In this document: piece after piece, positions 1-5,878 of the stretch
Numbering within the stretch: the stretch's first letter is position 1
Layout of the letters: the number at the start of each line of letters is the position of its first letter
DNA from: Nitrososphaerales archaeon TH526
GTDB taxonomy: Archaea > Thermoproteota > Nitrososphaeria > Nitrososphaerales > Nitrososphaeraceae
Length of the DNA: 9,273 nucleotides
Direction of reading: 5' to 3'
Assembly: GCA_014523665.1 (NCBI GenBank)
Contig: JAATVR010000556.1
Coordinates: forward strand, 1 to 9,273
Program-made: the position numbers and the translations under genes
Notes under the pieces: model-generated
What the model saw: only the letters and a program-made list of their open reading frames with translations
The model's database searches: none
What the model was told of the DNA's origin: nothing

Positions 1-387
1 ACCACAGTATTAGTATTAGTATCTATAACGGAGACCGAATTGCTCCCAAAATTTGTTACGTACATTCTACTGTGGGCAGAATCATAAGCTATTCCTTGCG
101 GATTAGATCCAACAATAATTGGATTACCCACCACAGTATTAGTATTAGTATCTATGACTGATATTGTGTGATTAGCCGAATTCGCCACGTACATTCTACT
201 GTGGGCAGAATCATAAGCTATTCCTTGCGGATTAGATCCAACAATTATTGGATTACCCACCACAGTATTAGTATTAGTATCTATAACGGAGACGGAATTG
301 CTCCCAAAATTTGTTACGTACATTCTACTGTGGGCAGAATCATAAGCTATTCCTTGCGGATTAGATCCAACAATTATTGGATTACCC
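1..387 (-). repeat. Tandem 129-bp repeats encoding propeller blades, alternating A-B-A
   Basis: Three consecutive 129-bp units (1-129, 130-258, 259-387) each begin, on the plus strand, with ACCACAGTATTAGTATTAG. Units 1 and 3 differ at only two positions by eye. Unit 2 is the same except in a stretch of about 34 bases (156-189) that encodes VANSANHTISVID instead of VTNFGSNSVSVID. The array probably continues leftwards beyond the window. Such near identity at the DNA level points to recent duplication or gene conversion. Confidence 0.95.
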
Positions 388-665
388 ACCACAGTATTGT
401 TAATAGCACTTATAACCGAAACTGTTCCCATTCTTTCGGATGTAATATATACAGTTTCATGTATTGGGTCGTATTCAATTCCTGATGGTGTGGGTGCTAA
501 GCTTTTTATTGTTGTGTCAATTGTTGGTTCTCCAAATATGTTTTCTGGAGACGCTGTGCAGAATACTACTGTTGAAATAATAAAGATCAAGAGGCTTCCA
601 AGCCTAATAGACTCAAATCGCTTGAACACACTCGATCGAGTCAATACTGGCATTTTGTCGGACAT
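1..665 (-). CDS. Secreted YVTN-type beta-propeller protein, N-terminal part (runs off the left edge)
   Basis: I translated the minus strand from ATG 663-665; the frame stays open to base 1, so 221 codons are visible and the C-terminus lies outside the window. Residues 1-22 are polar and basic, and 23-39 form a hydrophobic core ending in CTAS, which reads as a signal peptide. After a divergent first blade (about 52-92) come near-identical 43-residue units containing GNPIIVGSNPQGIAYD, RMYVTN and SVIDTNTNT. This is the signature of the YVTN family, in which each unit forms one four-stranded blade of an extracellular propeller. These proteins are usually surface or binding proteins; no catalytic residues are visible and the ligand is unknown. 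A TATA box for this gene is not clear: only ACATTATT around 691-698 is near the expected place. The gene is divergent from the 995 gene. The family call is firm; the exact start is less so, since an inner ATG (codon 5) is possible. Confidence 0.85.
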   Translation of the reverse strand, partial: MSDKMPVLTRSSVFKRFESIRLGSLLIFIISTVVFCTASPENIFGEPTIDTTIKSLAPTPSGIEYDPIHETVYITSERMGTVSVISAINNTVVGNPIIVGSNPQGIAYDSAHSRMYVTNFGSNSVSVIDTNTNTVVGNPIIVGSNPQGIAYDSAHSRMYVANSANHTISVIDTNTNTVVGNPIIVGSNPQGIAYDSAHSRMYVTNFGSNSVSVIDTNTNTV

Positions 666-994
666 ACTAATTGGTACCTTCAAGCGTCGAAATAATGTAA
701 AATGCCACGTTCTTAAACATGGTGAAAAATTATAACTAATTTCTCATAGTAGCGAATGTTCATTTCAAGCCAATAATTGATTGAATGACGGGTCATATTG
801 TTTATTAAGTCTTCTTAGCTTGTGGTCATAATGCAAGTTCTGAGGTTATTTCTTGCGCTCAAAGTCGTTATATTTGTTAGACTTTAAGATTACACAAATC
901 TAGTGGATTACTTTATTCTGGATCTAAATTACAGGATAATCATTATTAGAACTATCACCCAATACCTATATACTTTCATTGAGCGAACCAGGTA
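666..994. other. Divergent intergenic region between the propeller gene and the 995 gene
   Basis: There is no coding frame of note in these 329 bases. The region is AT-rich and must hold both promoters. A short inverted repeat ATGAC-GG-GTCAT lies at 785-796 and could be an operator, but nothing else supports that. Another TATA-like stretch on the minus strand (TTATAATT, about 728-735) could start a transcript with a leader for the propeller gene. Confidence 0.6.
965..974 (+). promoter_or_regulatory. TATA box of the 995 surface-protein gene
   Basis: The sequence CCTATATACT holds the octamer CTATATAC (966-973), centred 25.5 bp before the A of ATG 995. In archaea TBP binds about 26 bp upstream of the transcription start, so the transcript would begin at or next to the start codon (leaderless). 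No Shine-Dalgarno-like sequence precedes the ATG, which agrees. Confidence 0.65.
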
Positions 995-2482
995 ATGTAT
1001 CTGAATAAAGGCAACTTTATGCTAGTTTCCCTCTTACTACTGGTCTTTGTACTTGGTAGCAACAATTCCTATTTACCTCTGCATGCGACCACCCAACAAA
1101 CCCTTGGAACTTTGACTGTCATTAAAACTGTAGATAACCCTGCAAATATTCTCAATCTTAATTTTGAACCTTCTGACTTTAGTTTTAGAATTACGTTTAA
1201 TAACGGCTCGTCACCTGTCTTCGATGTACCAGAAAGTGGTGTCTCCCAGTTCTCTATTCGTGGGGGAGAACCATACGATGTGAGGGAAATAGTGCTTGAA
1301 AGGAATAATAATATCGATTTTCGGGTAATACGCGGATCAAATTGCTCTGGCACTTTATCTGGGGGGCAGGACGTTACATGTATTATACGAAATGAAATAA
1401 TTGGATTTCGCGATGGCGATTCTGAGGCCGGCATAATCGATCCCTTTGAGAATCGGTCAGAAGCGGGTGTAATAGAAGGGAATGCAGGTCCTGTGCCGAC
1501 CCCAGAGGGGGTGGGCCAGGCTGCAGGGGCTACAGAGAGTGAAGCTGGTCTCATAACAGAACCTATCGCAGGTGGGGCCCCGTTCAAGAGGTGTCTATCC
1601 CCTACTGCGGAGGCAGTAGAAAGTGGAGATCCGAACCCTAAAGAAACACAAATCGTTCCATCAAGTGCTACTTACACGATATCAGGTAAGACTTCAGTAA
1701 GCGAGTTACTCTCTTCAGTGGACTCAGACAACTTTTTGACAATCCAGATATTCAATGACCAAAAACTTAATGACGGGGTTACATTCGGAACAGCAAGCCC
1801 AAGGCTAATTGGAACCATTGACGTTGGAAGGAGTCAAGTGACTCCTATAGATACATTCGATTTCCCAATTAATGATATAGATACTTCCTGTGACTTTATT
1901 ACTCTTGTAGCTCCTTTCTCACAGAAGCCCGATGAGAAATTTTTTCCTTTGGCAAATACTAGCGATGTAGATCCAAGCGACTTTGATCTTGAACTAGGCG
2001 CAACGCTTCCAGAACAACATATTAAGAATAGACTTTTAGCGTATTGTACTCTGGACGCCAAAACAGGGCAGGTCAGTAGTGCTTGCGGGGATATTACAGG
2101 ATCAGGTACGTTTAATACTGTCGTAATTAATCCACCTTTCAGAACGTGCCAGACCGCATTTGGAGATCCTGTTGGAACAGAAACACGTTCTAACTTTGAC
2201 GTATACGTACTTAAAGGCTCCATAGGCTCCATCACTCATGAAACAATGAATAATCTGATTTCAGATGGTAATTCAAGAAGTTTTACGATCCAGATCGTAA
2301 TTGATAATGTTCTTCGTAACCAAGACCAGGTCAAGATAGTAGATTCCAACAATCCATTCATGACAGTTTATTTCATAATCGATGCCGGTGAGTCTGAGGC
2401 AGAAATACTTCCTTTTAAAATTTCCAGAGTCTCGACGCAATGCACCGACGTAGGTTTTAATGCCAATCCACAAATTAATTAA
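995..2482 (+). CDS. Secreted Cys-containing surface protein with SEAG-motif linker and duplicated C-terminal domain
   Basis: The product has 495 residues. Residues 8-21 are a strong hydrophobic core and 22-32 (ending HAT) a likely signal-peptidase region, so the protein is exported; no C-terminal anchor is seen. Residues 37-134 resemble the small beta-sandwich (prealbumin/SpaA-like) modules of surface proteins: GTLTVIKTVDN at the start, PSDF at 59-62, and a closing signature NCSGTLSGGQDVTCIIRN with two Cys (117, 129). Residues 140-195 are a Gly/Glu/Pro-rich linker with three SEAG motifs (143, 155, 182). Residues 196-483 contain two related copies of about 100 residues, each opening with PF[KR]xC and containing [LF]TIQI..[ND] followed by a late Cys (200/299 and 385/483). 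No enzyme motif is visible. It shares the linker motif and the beta-domain signature with the 4927 gene product. The start is supported by the TATA box 25.5 bp upstream. Calling it a surface or adhesion-type protein is inference. Confidence 0.85.
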   Translation: MYLNKGNFMLVSLLLLVFVLGSNNSYLPLHATTQQTLGTLTVIKTVDNPANILNLNFEPSDFSFRITFNNGSSPVFDVPESGVSQFSIRGGEPYDVREIVLERNNNIDFRVIRGSNCSGTLSGGQDVTCIIRNEIIGFRDGDSEAGIIDPFENRSEAGVIEGNAGPVPTPEGVGQAAGATESEAGLITEPIAGGAPFKRCLSPTAEAVESGDPNPKETQIVPSSATYTISGKTSVSELLSSVDSDNFLTIQIFNDQKLNDGVTFGTASPRLIGTIDVGRSQVTPIDTFDFPINDIDTSCDFITLVAPFSQKPDEKFFPLANTSDVDPSDFDLELGATLPEQHIKNRLLAYCTLDAKTGQVSSACGDITGSGTFNTVVINPPFRTCQTAFGDPVGTETRSNFDVYVLKGSIGSITHETMNNLISDGNSRSFTIQIVIDNVLRNQDQVKIVDSNNPFMTVYFIIDAGESEAEILPFKISRVSTQCTDVGFNANPQIN

Positions 2483-2713
2483 GGAATACGACAATGGGAA
2501 AAGTGGGGAATGAAAAAAGATTTGGGTAGTCATTAACGCCGGACAAAAGCGATACCATAAGGCTCTTCTATATTTAGCACATGGGGCAGTAACTATAACT
2601 ATGCACGACAGCATGCATTTAGAACATTATGCATCATTCCCTTCCGTAGTATCTTGAATCCCTTTAGTCCTTAGTATTTCACATAAATCATGCATACGTG
2701 ATAAAAGTAAAAT

Positions 2714-3520
2714 TCACCCTTTGTGATTGTTTATATCTTTTATTACAGCAGGTGTTAAGGATACACCCTTGTTAGATGCTGGAAGATTCGCCTTAGTATG
2801 AATTCCTATTGCTACTGCTTTGTTACCTACTATGTAGAATATTGGAGAACCGCTCATACAAGGTAATGTATCAAGCCTATAATGTATCATAGTTTCTTCG
2901 ATTTCTGTGATTTTGCCTTCAGTCTTATACAAGTTGTCACAGTTGATCTCTGGATAATTTTGCCTGTCGCATGGGTATCCTGCTATAGTAACAGAAGCTA
3001 ATTCTCTATATCTAGGTAGTAACAATTCTAATGGCTCAAGGCCGAATGTCCCCATCTTGTTATCATAAGATTCTGGCAAAATAATGAATCCATAATCATA
3101 TGGCTTACCATGTACAGGATTAGATAGCCACTCGTCAGATACTTTAAGGGTGTCATCCCCTTTAAATGGAGGGAAAGATGGTAGCCTGTGCTTTGACGAA
3201 CCTGCTTTGCCTGCAATTATCACTTTCATCTCATCGGCGAATCCATAGTCCGGATGGAGTATATTGTGGCCTGCGGTTAATATCAATCTAGGTTTCACTA
3301 AAAAGCCGGTCCCACCCAGCGGCTTAATGACTCTAGGAAATTTCATCCTCAGCTGACAGATAGCAGTATATGGGTAAAAAACAGCTTTGTTCAAATCAAC
3401 AGCTTTGAGATTCATGTTATTACGATCAAAGACTGCAGAAGTGGGATCTGGTTTTAGACTCCTTTTCACAACTTCGTCATTTTCTAATGTGAATGTGTCA
3501 CCTAGTTCATCATCTAACAT
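2714..3520 (-). CDS. V8-like (S1B family) serine protease, no signal peptide
   Basis: The product of 268 residues has the chymotrypsin-fold triad in order: His85 (LTAGHNIL), Asp142 (PYDYGFIIL) and Ser223 (MSGSPIF). Residues 179-243 follow staphylococcal V8 glutamyl endopeptidase closely as I remember it: GYPCDR against GYPGDK, EGKIT against KGKIT, and GIH near the end. In V8 the equivalents of Thr218 and His241 line the S1 pocket that binds glutamate, so cleavage after Glu is a reasonable guess. Two things are odd. No export signal is present in the N-terminal 45 acidic and polar residues, so it may act in the cytoplasm or leave by another route. The glycine of the usual G-x-S-G motif, which forms the oxyanion hole, is Cys221 (codon TGT). 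An in-frame TGA two codons before ATG 3520 fixes the longest possible start. It stands alone on its strand, convergent with the 995 gene. Confidence 0.88.
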   Translation of the reverse strand: MLDDELGDTFTLENDEVVKRSLKPDPTSAVFDRNNMNLKAVDLNKAVFYPYTAICQLRMKFPRVIKPLGGTGFLVKPRLILTAGHNILHPDYGFADEMKVIIAGKAGSSKHRLPSFPPFKGDDTLKVSDEWLSNPVHGKPYDYGFIILPESYDNKMGTFGLEPLELLLPRYRELASVTIAGYPCDRQNYPEINCDNLYKTEGKITEIEETMIHYRLDTLPCMSGSPIFYIVGNKAVAIGIHTKANLPASNKGVSLTPAVIKDINNHKG

Positions 3521-3540
3521 ACATCAAAGTAACTCTAGAT

Positions 3541-3550
3541 TTAATTAAAG
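3541..3550 (-). promoter_or_regulatory. TATA box of the V8-like protease gene
   Basis: Read on the minus strand the sequence is CTTTAATTAA. The octamer TTTAATTA (3549-3542) is centred 25.5 bp before the A of the start codon at 3520, exactly the spacing seen for the 995 gene, so a leaderless transcript is likely. Confidence 0.6.
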
Positions 3551-3624
3551 TTTTTGGGAATTAAAATGATAGCTACCAATGAACCTCCCTATAAAATTCA
3601 AACCAGTACTAGTCAACCGGATGG

Positions 3625-3825
3625 TTAGAAAGCAAAAATTTTACACTCGCGCGAGTGGATCACTGTACTATGCCCATCCAGTCTCGCTAAGGGAGACCTA
3701 CCAACCTGTGCTGAGAATGGCATATTATCTAATAATAGTTGTAACTCATTGGAGGAAACAATATGATCCAATGCATTAGCTAGTCTTTGTTTACGTTTCA
3801 GGTACTGGTCCTTGATCGCCCTCTG
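3625..3825 (-). pseudogene. Coding-like remnant of about 66 codons without a proper start
   Basis: On the minus strand the frame is open from an in-frame TGA (3826-3828) to TAA (3625-3627), but only an internal ATG exists. The translation reads like real protein: a charged helical stretch (IKDQYLKRKQRLANALDHIV), then NELQLLLDNMPFSAQVG and ARLDGHSTVIH. It overlaps in a different frame the last 12 codons (3791-3825) of the frame-shifted tail of the membrane protein upstream. It may be a further frame-shifted continuation of that gene, a decayed separate gene, or a gene with a rare start. I do not recognise a family. A plus-strand frame of 66 codons on the same bases is less protein-like. Confidence that it was ever coding is modest. 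Confidence 0.3.
3644..3657. repeat. Perfect 14-bp palindrome CACTCGCGCGAGTG
   Basis: The two halves CACTCGC and GCGAGTG are exact reverse complements with no spacer. The palindrome sits in a short GC-richer island (about 3610-3720). About 25 bp further on, GTCTC (3681-3685) can pair with GAGAC (3693-3697) around a 7-base loop. It could be a dimeric protein-binding site or part of an RNA structure, or chance within the remnant coding frame. Confidence 0.45.
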
Positions 3826-4047
3826 TCATCTTGATTGTAGACACAGTATCATCAGACTTCGATCCTTCCTTATTAGATTTCTCTGTGTCATCATTCTTAC
3901 CATTTTCATTTTTCGAAGTATCCGTCACAGCCTTATTTCCAAATAGAAGCCGATTATTGTCGTTACAGCACCAGCCAATACGGTAGCAACAGTTTTAACG
4001 ATTTCAATTAGGCTATTGTTGAGGGTTATTAATGAATTGTTATTGTT
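3791..4047 (-). pseudogene. Frame-shifted C-terminal part of the 4040-4519 membrane protein gene
   Basis: Immediately after the stop of the upstream gene the minus strand continues as protein in the next frame: a polar NNNNSLITLNNSLIEIV stretch and a membrane helix (VATVLAGAVTTIIGFY). This frame stops at a TGA. One base further on, another frame continues smoothly with FGNKAVTD and then a highly charged Lys/Asp/Glu/Ser-rich tail ending ...GPVPET at TAA 3791-3793. The join falls at a TTT run (plus-strand AAA 3941-3943), where one more T would give GFYFGNKAV, a wording I associate with archaeal C-terminal membrane helices. No start codon exists in the middle frame. The repaired gene would encode 242 residues. 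It may be true decay or indel errors. Confidence 0.6.
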
Positions 4048-4519
4048 CTCGGTAGTAATAAATAAGTACGGATGAGGTGACTAGACCTAGCAGGCTCAGA
4101 GCAATTGCTCCGATCAGTAAGATGACACCGAAGGTCATGAGTGCCCGATACAGGCCTGCCATAGGAGCTGGAGTGCCTCTAGTTTTTTGTCCCTTTTCAG
4201 ACAGCAGCCTAGCATTCCTGTATGAGTGAAGCTGGTCAATTATTAGCGGGAGTATGAGGGCTATTGCAATTATTGTAACCAAATAATATGGAATGTCTAG
4301 GTAAGGCACCTGGGACACAGCTTCCTCTTGCGGAGCCGTATGTTGGACTATCGAAGCGTTACTAAGATTACTTTTCTGTTGAAATGCCTGTTGAGCGATC
4401 GATACATTACCATTATCGCTCTCCTGCGCTAGACTCGATTCCGTAAAAAGTGGTCCTAAATTGAATAATGCAGTCGCAATTACAAGTGCGATAATCAGCG
4501 TTTGTACTGCCTTGTTCAT
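4040..4519 (-). CDS. Exported or membrane protein with three hydrophobic segments; apparently truncated by a frameshift
   Basis: The 159-residue frame starts at ATG 4517-4519. Residues 5-31 form a hydrophobic signal or first helix ending SLAQ. Residues 32-72 are a polar Gln/Asn/Ser-rich outer segment. Residues 77-95 and 124-155 are membrane helices, separated by a basic loop (RNARLLSEKGQKTRG) that would lie inside the cell. The family is not one I can name; the GLYRALMTFGVILLIGAIAL stretch is typical of small thaumarchaeal membrane proteins. The frame ends YYYREQ and then stops, but the next frame carries a fourth helix and a charged tail (3791-4047), so the original protein was probably 242 residues. 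GAGG at 17-20 bases before the ATG is a weak ribosome-binding candidate; no clear TATA box is seen. It is divergent from the 4927 gene. Confidence 0.7.
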   Translation of the reverse strand: MNKAVQTLIIALVIATALFNLGPLFTESSLAQESDNGNVSIAQQAFQQKSNLSNASIVQHTAPQEEAVSQVPYLDIPYYLVTIIAIALILPLIIDQLHSYRNARLLSEKGQKTRGTPAPMAGLYRALMTFGVILLIGAIALSLLGLVTSSVLIYYYREQ

Positions 4520-4915
4520 AAATGCGAAGATTTATCCTCATGTACTATTGAAAAGTTTCTGTGATAACTACTTTAAGTCTTGCTGCATGGTCAGTCAGGA
4601 AGTACAATAATGAGATATTCTTATAGGGTTTAGGAGTACTCTATGTAGCTATTTGATGATTACAGAATACACTCTTAATCATAACTCACGAACAATTATT
4701 CTAATTATTTCAGGAGAATCTATTCACTCCCCATGCAATCCTAGTTTAAAATTACTAGTTGTTCTGATGATAAACATAAATATCAATAGACTAATTGGTG
4801 GCAATTGATATTGCATGATGATCCTCTTGTAGCTTGAGGACGTATGTTAACTTGAATGTGAGAGCTTTTTAGGGTCATAGAGAATACTTAAATAGCGCTC
4901 AGTAATCGTTACCAC
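4520..4915. other. Divergent intergenic region, no gene seen
   Basis: About 400 AT-rich bases with no protein-like frame. Short inverted repeats occur: CTAGT...ACTAG with an 8-base centre (about 4740-4758) and GCAAT-TGAT-ATTGC (about 4802-4815). They could be regulator sites, but no match to a known operator was recognised. Confidence 0.5.
4887..4894 (+). promoter_or_regulatory. TATA box CTTAAATA upstream of the SEAG-motif gene
   Basis: The octamer is centred 25.5 bp before ATG 4916, the same spacing as the 995 and 3520 genes. It is 36.5 bp from the TTG at 4927 and 39.5 bp from the ATG at 4930. The promoter therefore argues that translation originally began at 4916, which is out of frame with the body of the gene by one base. 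Confidence 0.6.
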
Positions 4916-4918
4916 ATG

Positions 4919-4925
4919 AAAAAAA
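4919..4925 (+). other. A7 tract placing the leaderless start codon out of frame
   Basis: ATG 4916 is followed by seven A and then CTTGATG. As written it reads ATG AAA AAA ACT TGA, a four-codon dead end. With eight A it would read MKKNLMTVVTLLL and run on in the 4927 frame, giving a textbook signal peptide with basic N-terminus. The tract may be a sequence error, a mutation, or a slippage site. Confidence 0.6.
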
Positions 4926-4926
4926 C

Positions 4927-5547
4927 TTGATGACAGTAGTAACATTGCTTCTCTCTACATATACTGCGGCGTCTCCCATCTTCGGTAATAAAACTTCCTC
5001 CCCTCCTAATGGCGATGACATGATATCTGATAATTTAAAAAGCACTCAAGGTAATATAATTATTAAGATTCCGGAGAATGTATCGTCATTGAGCGGCGAT
5101 GCAGAACAATTTCCCACAACAATAACAACAGAAAATCAATCTGAAGCCGGCATTATCGAAGGTCTAGTCGCGCCTTCCCATTTTGAAAACCAGTCAGCGG
5201 CAGGCACTTATGATCCTTTTGGATATGTCGTAGTTAGAACATACATCTCTGGAAGCTGCAATGATAACACCACCAGGTGTTTGCTTACGCCAAGAGACTT
5301 TAGAGTACAACCATATATTTTCGAAGATAATGTGTATTCTGAACTGGGATCTGGATTCCCAGGATCAGAAAATGGAAGAACTGTAAGAATATTTGCCCCT
5401 GAAGGTAGCTTCGTGCAATACGACATAATACAGGAGGATCGTCGACCGGATTTCAATGTGTATTACAGTAATTGCGAAGGCAGAATAAGTGCAGGTGACC
5501 AGCTGTTCTGCTATATCGAGAATCACCAGATGGCTCAATTACCTTGA
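4927..5547 (+). CDS. Secreted SEAG-motif protein with C-terminal Cys-bracketed beta domain
   Basis: As written the frame begins at TTG 4927 or ATG 4930 and encodes about 206 residues. The N-terminus (MTVVTLLLSTYTAASPIFG) is a hydrophobic signal core but lacks the usual basic residues; these appear if the upstream A7 tract had one more A (start at 4916). Residues 20-68 are a polar linker. QSEAGIIEG (71-79) and QSAAGTYDPFG (89-99) repeat the SEAG motif of the 995 gene product. Residues 100-200 look like one beta-sandwich module: VVVRTYI at the start, TPRDF at 121-125, and the closing signature NCEGRISAGDQLFCYIEN with Cys183 and Cys195, matching residues 116-133 of the 995 product. Two further Cys (111, 118) are near its start. 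No enzymatic motif and no membrane anchor are visible. The role at the cell surface is inference. Confidence 0.75.
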   Translation: MMTVVTLLLSTYTAASPIFGNKTSSPPNGDDMISDNLKSTQGNIIIKIPENVSSLSGDAEQFPTTITTENQSEAGIIEGLVAPSHFENQSAAGTYDPFGYVVVRTYISGSCNDNTTRCLLTPRDFRVQPYIFEDNVYSELGSGFPGSENGRTVRIFAPEGSFVQYDIIQEDRRPDFNVYYSNCEGRISAGDQLFCYIENHQMAQLP

Positions 5548-5878
5548 CTTGAAATATATCTTAATTGTAGTAATACTAGACAAACACTGATAAGCGGCTC
5601 CAAATGAAGCCGCCAAACCTTCGGTCGGGGTAATCATTTAGATTTTGACAACGAAAGATCATTTACATATAGTATCTGCAACTCTTAATCCTTAAAGTAT
5701 TAAGATGATCGTGTCAATCCCATGGCCTACAAACCGCTAAGCATATGCTAATTGCTCTAAATATATTGGCAATTTGCGTACTCGAAGCAAAAAGTTATGA
5801 AGATTCATCTATTTTAACCTTATATTCCTTTTACCTATACGCCGCATTTATTTCTATGAAGCCAAAACCTAAACTAAA
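5548..5878. other. Convergent intergenic region
   Basis: Between the ends of the 4927 gene and the oxidoreductase gene lie 331 bases without a protein-like frame. Apart from the hairpin at 5594-5613 I see nothing specific. Confidence 0.5.
5594..5613 (+). terminator. Stem-loop 46 bp after the SEAG-motif gene, possible transcript end
   Basis: GCGGCT (5594-5599) and AGCCGC (5608-5613) form a perfect 6-bp GC-rich stem with an 8-base loop. It is not followed by a T run, so it is not a classical terminator; archaeal termination mainly uses T-rich tracts. It could stabilise the 3' end of the mRNA or separate the two convergent genes. Confidence 0.4.

Noticed and set aside
1..387. CRISPR-like array
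   Set aside because: The repeats are 129 bp with no spacers and encode propeller blades in frame.
168..485. Plus-strand frame of 105 codons over the repeats
   Set aside because: It is the antisense of the propeller gene; its repetitive translation simply follows the 129-bp repeats and lacks any protein-family features.
397..735. Plus-strand frame of 112 codons
   Set aside because: It is antisense to the signal peptide and first blade of the propeller gene, which makes clear sense on the minus strand.
1069..1587. Minus-strand frame of 172 codons
   Set aside because: It is a shadow of the 995 gene; the plus strand has a signal peptide, TATA box and domain signature.
2273..2614. Minus-strand frame of 113 codons crossing the end of the 995 gene
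   Set aside because: Most of it overlaps well-supported coding sequence on the other strand and the translation shows no coherent domain.
3579..3779. Plus-strand frame of 66 codons
   Set aside because: Its translation is less protein-like than the minus-strand frame at 3625-3825; no promoter or ribosome-binding site was seen.
4645..4835. C-box-like TGATGA sequences suggesting C/D box guide RNAs
   Set aside because: No properly spaced CTGA D box or closing stem goes with them; TGATGA is common by chance in AT-rich DNA.
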